Below are positions 43,106 to 49,941 of a stretch of 64,000 bases of DNA, piece after piece. The position numbers and the translations under genes were made by a program. The DNA lies in the NCBI GenBank assembly GCA_003241485.1, contig QFQD01000007.1, positions 1-64,000 on the forward strand, read 5' to 3'. Each line of letters starts with the position of its first letter. Position 1 is the first letter of the stretch. The DNA comes from Ancylobacter novellus. Lineage in GTDB: Bacteria > Pseudomonadota > Alphaproteobacteria > Rhizobiales > Xanthobacteraceae. Under the pieces are notes generated by a model that searched no databases, was not told the origin of the DNA, and saw nothing but the letters and a program-made list of their open reading frames with translations.

Positions 43106-44334
43106 ACGTACCGAATTCATTCCGCACCGGCCCCGACGATAACGGGCATTTCGGCATTTTTGGCGGTCGTTTCGTTGCCGAAACGCTCATGCCGCTCATC
43201 CTCGACCTGGAAAAGGCCTATGCCGACGCCAAGGCCGATCCTGCCTACAAGGCGGAGATGGATGCGGGGCTGAAGCACTATGTCGGCCGGCCGAGCCCGC
43301 TCTATTACGCCGAGCGCTTCACCGAGCATCTTCGCGCCGGCGCCGCCCCCGGCAAGGGCGCCAAGATCTATTTCAAGCGCGAGGAGCTGAACCACACCGG
43401 CTCCCACAAGGTGAACAACGTTCTCGGCCAGATCCTGCTGGCCCGCCGCATGGGCAAGGAGCGCATCATCGCCGAGACCGGGGCGGGCCAGCACGGCGTT
43501 GCCACCGCCACGCTGTGCGCGCGCTACGGCCTGAAATGCGTGGTCTATATGGGCGCCGTCGATGTCGCCCGGCAGGCGCCCAACGTGTTCCGCATGAAGA
43601 TGCTCGGCGCCGAAGTGGTGCCGGTGAAGTCCGGCGCCTCCACGCTGAAGGACGCCATGAACGAGGCGCTGCGCGACTGGGTGACCAACGTGCACGACAC
43701 CTTCTACTGCATCGGCACGGTAGCCGGCCCGCATCCCTATCCGGGCATGGTGCGCGACTTCCAGTCGATCATCGGCCAGGAAACCCGCGAGCAGATGATG
43801 GAAGCGGAAGGCCGCCTGCCAGACAGCCTGATCGCCTGCATCGGCGGCGGCTCCAATGCGATGGGCCTGTTCCACCCCTTCCTCGACGACACCGGCGTGC
43901 AGATCTTCGGCGTCGAGGCTGCCGGCCACGGCATCCCGACCGGCCAGCACGCCGCCTCGCTCACTGGCGGGCGTCCGGGCGTGCTGCATGGCAACCGCAC
44001 CTATCTCCTGATGGACGATGACGGCCAGATCACTGAGGCGCACTCCATCTCCGCCGGCCTCGACTATCCCGGCATCGGGCCGGAGCACTCCTGGCTGCAC
44101 GATATCGGCCGCGCCACCTACATCTCCGCCACCGACGACGAAGCGCTGAGCGCCTTCCAGCTGGTGTCGAAGCTGGAGGGCATCATTCCGGCTCTGGAGC
44201 CGGCGCATGCCCTCGCCAAGGTGATCGAGCTCGCCCCGACCTTCCCGCAGGACCATCTGATGGTGGTCAACCTGTCCGGCCGCGGCGACAAGGACATCCC
44301 GCAGGTGGCTGAAATTCTGGGAACCCGCCTATGA
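43102..44334 (+). CDS. trpB: Tryptophan synthase beta chain
   Basis: TrpB condenses indole and serine to tryptophan with PLP. The 410-residue product begins GTG (MNVPNSFRTGPDDNGHFG). The PLP Lys is in REELNHTGSHKVNN near residue 98. GAGQHGVATAT and the phosphate-binding GGGSNAMGLFHPF are intact. GTGA overlap with trpF and ATGA overlap with trpA indicate translational coupling. Confidence 0.97.
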   Translation: MNVPNSFRTGPDDNGHFGIFGGRFVAETLMPLILDLEKAYADAKADPAYKAEMDAGLKHYVGRPSPLYYAERFTEHLRAGAAPGKGAKIYFKREELNHTGSHKVNNVLGQILLARRMGKERIIAETGAGQHGVATATLCARYGLKCVVYMGAVDVARQAPNVFRMKMLGAEVVPVKSGASTLKDAMNEALRDWVTNVHDTFYCIGTVAGPHPYPGMVRDFQSIIGQETREQMMEAEGRLPDSLIACIGGGSNAMGLFHPFLDDTGVQIFGVEAAGHGIPTGQHAASLTGGRPGVLHGNRTYLLMDDDGQITEAHSISAGLDYPGIGPEHSWLHDIGRATYISATDDEALSAFQLVSKLEGIIPALEPAHALAKVIELAPTFPQDHLMVVNLSGRGDKDIPQVAEILGTRL

Positions 44335-45182
44335 CCGCCCGTCCGACCACCCGCCTCGACCACCGCTTCAAGGCCTGCGCCAATGAGGGCCGCGCCGCGC
44401 TTGTGACCTTCATCACTGCCGGCGATCCCGATTACGACACCTCGCTCGCGCTGCTGAAGGCGCTGCCGGGTGCCGGCGCCGACATCATCGAGCTCGGCGT
44501 GCCCTTCACCGACCCGATGGCCGACGGCCCGGCGATCCAGGCGGCGGGCCTGCGCGCGCTCAAGGCCGGGCAGACGCTGGCCAAGACCATCGCCATGGTG
44601 CGCGCTTTCCGCGAGGGCGACGACGCCACGCCGATCGTGCTGATGGGCTATTACAACCCGATCTACATCTATGGCGTCGAACGTTTCCTCATTGACGCCA
44701 AGGCGGCCGGCGTCGACGGGCTCATCGTCGTCGACCTGCCGCCGGAGGAGGATGGCGAGCTCTGCCTGCCCGCGCTCGCGGCGGGTCTCGCCTTCATCCG
44801 CCTCGCCACGCCGACCACGGATGACAAGCGCCTGCCAGCCGTGCTCGCGAACACGGCGGGCTTCGTCTACTACGTTTCCATCACCGGCATCACCGGGGCG
44901 GCGACGCCGGATGCGGACCGGGTCGGCCAGGCGGTGGCGCGCATCAAGCGCCACACCACACTGCCGGTTGCGGTCGGCTTCGGCGTGCGCACCCCCGAGC
45001 AGGCTGCCGGCATCGCCGCCGGTGCCGATGGCGTGGTGGTCGGTTCGGCGCTGATCGACGTGCTGCGCGCCAGCCTCGACAGCGAGGACAGGGCAACGCC
45101 GGCGACCATTCCCGCTGTCACCGGCCTTGTGGGCCAGCTTTCCGAAGCGGTGCGCGGCGTGCGCCGTCACGCCGCCGAATAA
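44331..45182 (+). CDS. trpA: Tryptophan synthase alpha chain
   Basis: TrpA cleaves indole-3-glycerol phosphate and channels indole to TrpB. The product has 283 residues; the catalytic Glu is in DIIELGVPFTDPMADGP near residue 51 and the Asp is in GVDGLIVVDLPPEE. The phosphate loop GFGVRTPEQ is present. The ATG overlaps the trpB stop. Confidence 0.97.
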   Translation: MTARPTTRLDHRFKACANEGRAALVTFITAGDPDYDTSLALLKALPGAGADIIELGVPFTDPMADGPAIQAAGLRALKAGQTLAKTIAMVRAFREGDDATPIVLMGYYNPIYIYGVERFLIDAKAAGVDGLIVVDLPPEEDGELCLPALAAGLAFIRLATPTTDDKRLPAVLANTAGFVYYVSITGITGAATPDADRVGQAVARIKRHTTLPVAVGFGVRTPEQAAGIAAGADGVVVGSALIDVLRASLDSEDRATPATIPAVTGLVGQLSEAVRGVRRHAAE

Positions 45183-45200
45183 TGCGCGCGACCGGCGGGA

Positions 45201-45229
45201 CGGGCGAATGATTCGCCCGCCTGCCTTTT
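45201..45229 (+). terminator. Possible terminator or attenuator between trpA and accD
   Basis: CGGGCGA (45201-45207) pairs with TCGCCCG (45213-45219) over a 5-nt loop, extendable by one A-T, followed by CCTGCCTTTTC. It lies 19 bp after trpA. The weak T-run suggests partial termination. Confidence 0.5.
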
Positions 45230-45307
45230 CATCGCCGTCCTCGGCGATTAGATGAAGGCTGGCCGTGCGCGCGCGGCCGCCAGACACCACCGTCCGGAGC
45301 CACGCCT

Positions 45308-46282
45308 TTGAACTGGATCACGAACGTCGTCCGCCCGAAGCTGAACAGCTTCCTCAATCGTCGGGACGTGCCCGAAAATCTCTGGGTGAAGTGCCCCGAG
45401 ACCGGGCAACTCGTGTTCCACAAGGACCTCGAATCCAATCTCTTCGTCATTCCCGGTTCGGGCTACCATATGCGCATGGAGGCCACCGCCCGGCTGCGCT
45501 CCATGTTCGATGGCGGCAAATGGTACGACATCGCGCTTCCCTCGGTGGTGCCCGATCCGCTGAAGTTCCGTGACGAGAAGCGCTATGTCGACCGCCTGAA
45601 GGACGCCCGCACCAAGACCGGCGCGCAGGACTCGGTGAAGATCGGCTATGGCAAGCTCGAAGGTCTCGCCGTGACCATCGGGGTGCAGGATTTCGGCTTC
45701 ATGGGCGGCTCGCTCGGCATGGCGGCCGGCGAGGCGATCATCACCGGCCTCGAGACCGCCGCGGCGCGTGGCACGCCCTTCATCATGTTTGCGTGCGGCG
45801 GCGGGATGCGCATGCAGGAGGGCATCCTCTCGCTCATGCAGATGCCGCGCACCACCTGCGCCATCCAGGAACTGCATGAGGCGAAGCTGCCCTATATCGT
45901 CGTGCTGACGAACCCGACCACCGGCGGCATCACCGCCTCCTACGCCATGCTGGGCGACATCCAGATTGCCGAGCCGGGCGCGCTGATCGGCTTCGCCGGC
46001 CCGCGCGTCATCGAGCAGACCATCCGCGAAAAACTGCCCGAGGGCTTCCAGCGCGCCGAATATCTGCGCGACCACGGCATGATCGACCTCGTCGTGCACC
46101 GTCACGACATGCGCGCGACGCTCGGCCGGCTGTGCCGCCTGCTGATGCGCGCCCCCGCCGTGAGCGTGCCGGCGACGGAAGGAGCCAATGGCCACGCCGT
46201 CAACGGTCACGCCGCCAATGGCCACGCGCCAGCCGATACCGAGGCGCCGGCCGCCGCGCCGCCGGCACCGCTCAACGCCTGA
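45308..46282 (+). CDS. accD: Acetyl-CoA carboxylase carboxyltransferase, beta subunit
   Basis: AccD with AccA transfers carboxyl from biotin to acetyl-CoA to make malonyl-CoA for fatty acid synthesis. The 324-residue product starts at TTG 45308 (MNWITNVVRPKLN) with GGAG upstream. The crotonase-fold core has GSLGMAAGEAI, FACGGGMRMQEG and the NPTTGGITASYAMLGD motif. The N-terminal zinc ribbon is degenerate: Cys29 remains, while Thr32, Ile48 and Ser51 replace the other three ligands. The C-terminus (about residue 285 on) is a low-complexity tail with repeats of N-G-H-A. It is followed 7 bp later by folC. Confidence 0.96.
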   Translation: MNWITNVVRPKLNSFLNRRDVPENLWVKCPETGQLVFHKDLESNLFVIPGSGYHMRMEATARLRSMFDGGKWYDIALPSVVPDPLKFRDEKRYVDRLKDARTKTGAQDSVKIGYGKLEGLAVTIGVQDFGFMGGSLGMAAGEAIITGLETAAARGTPFIMFACGGGMRMQEGILSLMQMPRTTCAIQELHEAKLPYIVVLTNPTTGGITASYAMLGDIQIAEPGALIGFAGPRVIEQTIREKLPEGFQRAEYLRDHGMIDLVVHRHDMRATLGRLCRLLMRAPAVSVPATEGANGHAVNGHAANGHAPADTEAPAAAPPAPLNA

Positions 46283-46289
46283 GGCCACC

Positions 46290-47630
46290 ATGCCTGCCCT
46301 GCCCGTGCCAAATGACCCGGTCGAGAGCATTTTCGAGCGGCTGCTGGCGCTGCATCCCAAGCTGATCGACCTGTCGCTGGAGCGCATGTGGCGCGTGCTG
46401 GAGCGGCTCGGCCACCCCGAGCGGCGCCTGCCGCCAGTGATCCATGTCGCCGGCACCAATGGCAAGGGCTCCACCGTCGCCTTCATGCGCGCCGTGCTGG
46501 AAGCGGCCGGCAAGCGCGTCCATGTCTACACCTCGCCCCATCTGGTGCGCTTCAACGAGCGCATCCGCCTCGCGGGCACGCTGGTCGACGACGCGACGCT
46601 GACCGACGCGCTGGCGCGTGCCGAGCGCGCCAATGAGGGCGCGCCGATCACCTTCTTCGAGATCACCACCGCCGCCGCCATGCTGCTGTTCTCCGAGGTG
46701 CCGGCGGACGTGCTGCTGCTGGAGGTTGGGCTCGGCGGCCGGCTGGACGCGACCAATGTGGTCGACCAGCCGCTGGTCAGCGTCATCACGCCGGTCTCCA
46801 TCGATCATGTCGATTTCCTCGGAGAGACGGTCAGCGCCATTGCGCTGGAGAAGGCGGGCATTCTCAAGCGCGGCGTGCCGGCGGTCATCGCCCGCCAGCC
46901 GCGCGAGGCCCTGGCCGTCATCGAGCGGCAGGCCGCGCGCCTCGGCGCCCCGCTCGCCATCATGGGCGAGCAGTTCCAGGCGCATGAAGAAGGCGGCCGG
47001 CTGGTCGTCGCGGACGAGGACGGCCTGATGGATCTGCCGCGCCCGCGCCTTGTCGGCCCGCACCAGATCGGCAATGCCGGCCTTGCCGTCGAGGCGCTGC
47101 GCGTCGCCGGCCAGCGGGACACGGCTTTCCGCCTGCCGCCCGCCGCCTTCGAGGAAGGCATGCGCGCCGCGTCCTGGCCGGCGCGGCTGCAGCGGCTGGG
47201 ACCCGGACCGCTCACCCAGCGCGCGCCGGAAGGCGTCGATGTCTGGCTCGACGGCGGCCACAACGCGGCGGGGGGACAGGCGCTCGCCGCCGCGCTGGCG
47301 GATCTCGAAGACCGCGTCTCGCGTCCTCTGGTGATGATCGTCGGCATGCTGGGCACGAAGGATGCCGGCAGTTTCCTCGCCCCCTTCGCGGGTCTGGCGC
47401 GCGAACTCGTCGCCGTGCCGGTGCCTGGGGAATCCAAGGGGCAGCCGCCCGAGGCGGTCGCCGCCGCGGCGCGCGCCCATGGCATCAGCGCCTCGACCGC
47501 CCGGAGCGTCGCGGAGGCGCTGGACGGGCTCAAGACCTTCCCGGTCGGCCCGGCCCCGCGCGTGCTGATCGCCGGCTCGCTCTATCTCGCCGGCGCCGTG
47601 CTGGGCGAGAACGGGTCGCTGCCGGACTAG
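46290..47630 (+). CDS. folC: Dihydrofolate synthase / folylpolyglutamate synthase
   Basis: FolC adds glutamate to dihydropteroate and then to reduced folates. The 446-residue Mur-ligase-like product has the P-loop HVAGTNGKGSTVAF near residue 52, VGLGGRLDATNVV near residue 147 and the C-terminal DGGHNAAGGQAL. The start is ATG at 46290; the frame upstream lies in accD. The accD-folC pair is conserved across proteobacteria. Confidence 0.95.
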   Translation: MPALPVPNDPVESIFERLLALHPKLIDLSLERMWRVLERLGHPERRLPPVIHVAGTNGKGSTVAFMRAVLEAAGKRVHVYTSPHLVRFNERIRLAGTLVDDATLTDALARAERANEGAPITFFEITTAAAMLLFSEVPADVLLLEVGLGGRLDATNVVDQPLVSVITPVSIDHVDFLGETVSAIALEKAGILKRGVPAVIARQPREALAVIERQAARLGAPLAIMGEQFQAHEEGGRLVVADEDGLMDLPRPRLVGPHQIGNAGLAVEALRVAGQRDTAFRLPPAAFEEGMRAASWPARLQRLGPGPLTQRAPEGVDVWLDGGHNAAGGQALAAALADLEDRVSRPLVMIVGMLGTKDAGSFLAPFAGLARELVAVPVPGESKGQPPEAVAAAARAHGISASTARSVAEALDGLKTFPVGPAPRVLIAGSLYLAGAVLGENGSLPD

Positions 47631-47648
47631 ACGGGCCTTGCCGGGCAC

Positions 47649-47698
47649 AAAAAAAGCGCGACCCCGGATCGGCCGCGTGGCCGTCCGGGATAACGCTT
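47649..47698 (-). terminator. Rho-independent terminator of infC built on a REP-like palindrome
   Basis: On the minus strand a long stem is formed by AAGCG (47698-47694) with CGCTT, CCCGGA with TCCGGG, and GGCC/GGCC around an ACGC loop, followed by seven T's (47655-47649). The core CCGGATCGGCC shares sequence with the palindrome at 36356-36388. It lies 32 nt after the infC stop, and folC ends on the opposite side. Confidence 0.82.
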
Positions 47699-47729
47699 TG
47701 ACGATGAAGCGGGCGGCGCGGCGCGCAGG

Positions 47730-48266
47730 TCAGCGCGGCGCCAGCACCATGATCATCTGCCGGCCTTCCAGCGAGGGCTCCGCTTCGACCTTGGCGATCG
47801 GCGCGAGTTCTTCCTTCACCTTGTTCAGCAGCTTGTAGCCGAGCTCCTGGTGGGCCATCTCGCGGCCGCGGAAGCGCAGGGTGATCTTCACCTTGTCGCC
47901 TTCCTCGAAGAAGCGGTGGATGGCCTTCATCTTCACCTCATAGTCATGGGTGTCGATGCCGGGACGCAGCTTGATTTCCTTGATCTCGACGATGTGCTGC
48001 TTCTTGCGGGCCTCGTTGGCCTTCTTCTGGTTCTGGTACTTGAACCGGCCGTAATCGAGGATCTTGCACACCGGCGGCACCGAATTCGGCGCGATCTCGA
48101 CCAGGTCGAGGCCAGCTTCCTGCGCGCGCAAAATGGCATCACGGGTCTGGATGACGCCGAGATTCTGCCCATCCTGATCGATGAGCTGCACTTCGCGGAT
48201 GCGGATGTCTTCGTTGACGCGCGGGCCTTCCTTCTCCGGCGCGACGGGTCTCATGGGGCGACGAAT
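47730..48266 (-). CDS. infC: Translation initiation factor IF-3
   Basis: IF-3 binds the 30S subunit, keeps subunits apart and checks the start codon. From the ATT at 48266 the product has 178 residues, beginning (M)RRPMRPVAPEKEGPRVN. The N-domain has IREVQLIDQDGQNLGV, the linker YGRFKYQNQKKANEARKK and the C-domain KEIKLRPGIDTHDYEVK. An ATG at 48287 would add seven residues (MAEEKTA) but those codons are the Shine-Dalgarno region itself (AGAGGAG at 48276-48282), nine nt before the ATT, and no ribosome binding site precedes that ATG. An AUU start is the classical autoregulatory feature of infC. rpmI-rplT are not next to it here. Confidence 0.9.
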   Translation of the reverse strand: MRRPMRPVAPEKEGPRVNEDIRIREVQLIDQDGQNLGVIQTRDAILRAQEAGLDLVEIAPNSVPPVCKILDYGRFKYQNQKKANEARKKQHIVEIKEIKLRPGIDTHDYEVKMKAIHRFFEEGDKVKITLRFRGREMAHQELGYKLLNKVKEELAPIAKVEAEPSLEGRQMIMVLAPR

Positions 48267-48275
48267 GGCGGTCTT

Positions 48276-48282
48276 CTCCTCT
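48276..48282 (-). promoter_or_regulatory. Shine-Dalgarno deciding the ATT start of infC
   Basis: AGAGGAG on the minus strand, with 9 nt to the ATT at 48266-48264. The nearby ATG at 48287 lies upstream of this site and has none of its own. Confidence 0.7.
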
Positions 48283-48287
48283 GCCAT

Positions 48288-48569
48288 TTCAGATAGGGCG
48301 TTTCACCGCTGACCGAAGGTCTGCCGGCCGGCTCGTCTCGCGCGCGTAAAACGGTCGCCGAAGATCGTGACAAACCCGTCAGAAGTCAACGGCGTGACGG
48401 TGCCGAATGCATGAATACGAGCACCGATTGCGCGATTCCTCGGCAAGCGGGTCGGAAATCTTGTTCTCAGCGGGTCGAAGCCTGTAGGTGAAGATGGCGC
48501 GCGCGGCTCGAATCGCAAGACCTCCTGAACGACCACATGGCCGCCCCCACGACCGATCGAGGACCCCGC
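48288..48569. other. Intergenic promoter region between infC and the hydrolase gene
   Basis: No gene is seen. For infC a TTGACT (minus strand, 48389-48384) could be a -35, but no good -10 follows at 16-18 bp. For the hydrolase only a ribosome binding site (GAGGA) is clear. Confidence 0.4.
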
Positions 48570-49349
48570 ATGACCGAGACCGCCGAGCCGGACGCCCATT
48601 TCATCCCCGTCGGCACGCCGCCGCGCGCCATCGCGGTGCGCACCACGCCGGGCGCGGCGGACCGGCCGGGCGTCGTGTGGTGCGGCGGGTTTCTGTCCGA
48701 CATGCGCGGCACGAAGGCGGAGGAATTGGCGAAGTGGGGCGCGGCCCATGACCGCCGCGTGGTGCGCTTCGATTATTCCGGCCATGGCGAATCCGACGGC
48801 GACTTCATCGACGGCACGATTTCGCGCTGGGCGGAGGATGCGCTCGCCGTGTTCGACCGCGAGACCACCGGCCCGCAGATCATCGTCGGCTCGTCCATGG
48901 GCGGGTGGATCGCGCTTTTGCTGGCCCGCGCGCTCGCCGCACGGGGCGATGGTGCGCGCCTCGCAGGACTGGTGCTGATCGCGCCCGCGCCGGATTTCAC
49001 GGAGGAACTGGTGTGGAAGGCGATGACGCCGGAAATCCGCGCCGAGGTGATGGCGAAGGGCGTCTGGTACCGCGCCTCGGACTATGGCGCGCCGCAGCCC
49101 TTCACCCGGGCGCTGATCGAGGATGGCCGGGCGAACCTCGTGCTCGGCGCGCCCTTCACGGTCGGCTGCCCGGTGCGCATCCTGCAGGGCGTGGCCGACG
49201 ATACCGTGCCGTGGCAGCACGCCATGAAGCTGGTTTCCTGCCTCGCCGAGGATGATGTGGTGGTGACGCTTGTGAAGGATGGCGACCACCGCCTGTCGCG
49301 CCCCGAGGACATTGCGCGCATCCTCGATGCGGTCGAGCAGATCGGCTGA
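48570..49349 (+). CDS. Alpha/beta hydrolase
   Basis: A 259-residue serine hydrolase. The nucleophile is in the elbow IVGSSMGGWIAL, the oxyanion region is VVWCGGFLSDM, and DYSGHGESDGDF is the usual lid-side motif. The catalytic Asp is in GVADDTVPW and the His in DGDHRLSRPED. The sequence resembles the ABHD10-like branch of thioesterases. GAGGA precedes the ATG at 48570; an earlier ATG at 48537 has no such site. It is monocistronic and convergent with rsmD. Confidence 0.88.
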   Translation: MTETAEPDAHFIPVGTPPRAIAVRTTPGAADRPGVVWCGGFLSDMRGTKAEELAKWGAAHDRRVVRFDYSGHGESDGDFIDGTISRWAEDALAVFDRETTGPQIIVGSSMGGWIALLLARALAARGDGARLAGLVLIAPAPDFTEELVWKAMTPEIRAEVMAKGVWYRASDYGAPQPFTRALIEDGRANLVLGAPFTVGCPVRILQGVADDTVPWQHAMKLVSCLAEDDVVVTLVKDGDHRLSRPEDIARILDAVEQIG

Positions 49350-49376
49350 GCGCAGGCCGTCGCCGGCGCGCGCGGT

Positions 49377-49931
49377 TCACGCCGCCCGAAGGATGACGAT
49401 CTCGGTGGTGTCGTAGCGCCGGCGCTCCAGTTCCTCGAAGCCATCCGGCGCGGTGAAGGCGGCCTCCACCGCCTCCTCCACGACGACGAGCGCCCCCGGC
49501 GCGAGCCATTTGCCGTCGCGCGCGCTGATGAGCGCTTTCTCGGCGAGCCCATGGCCATAAGGGGGATCGCAGAAGACGAGGTCGAAGGCGTCGCTGGCGA
49601 AAGCCTCGCCCAGCTTCGTCGCGTCGCGGCGGAAGATGCGGGTGATGCCACCCAGCCCCAGCGCCTCGACATTGGCGCGGATTATTCCGCGCGGTTCCGG
49701 CGCCTCATCCACGAAGACGGCGAGTTTCGCCCCGCGCGACAGCGCCTCCAGCCCCAGAGCGCCGGTGCCGGCGAACAGGTCGAGCACGCGCGCGCCGTCC
49801 GCCGCGTCGTCATAGGCATGGGCCAGCACGTTGAACAGCGCCTCGCGCAGCCGGTCGCTGGTTGGGCGCGTGGCGTTGGAAGAGGGGCCCTGCAGCGCAC
49901 GGCCCCGGAAGCGTCCGCCAACAATGCGCAT
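49377..49931 (-). CDS. rsmD: 16S rRNA (guanine(966)-N2)-methyltransferase
   Basis: RsmD methylates G966 of 16S rRNA in the 30S subunit. The 184-residue product starts MRIVGGRFRGRAL and has RPTSDRLREALFNVL, the SAM-binding VLDLFAGTGALGLEALSRG and the catalytic FCDPPYG near residue 123. It lies 10 bp after the pseudouridine synthase stop and is probably co-transcribed with it, an arrangement common in this clade. Confidence 0.95.
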   Translation of the reverse strand: MRIVGGRFRGRALQGPSSNATRPTSDRLREALFNVLAHAYDDAADGARVLDLFAGTGALGLEALSRGAKLAVFVDEAPEPRGIIRANVEALGLGGITRIFRRDATKLGEAFASDAFDLVFCDPPYGHGLAEKALISARDGKWLAPGALVVVEEAVEAAFTAPDGFEELERRRYDTTEIVILRAA

Positions 49932-49941
49932 CGCTCAGGCC

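Noticed and set aside
48267..48287. ATG at 48287 as the infC start
   Set aside because: It has no upstream Shine-Dalgarno, and its first codons are the Shine-Dalgarno for the ATT start.
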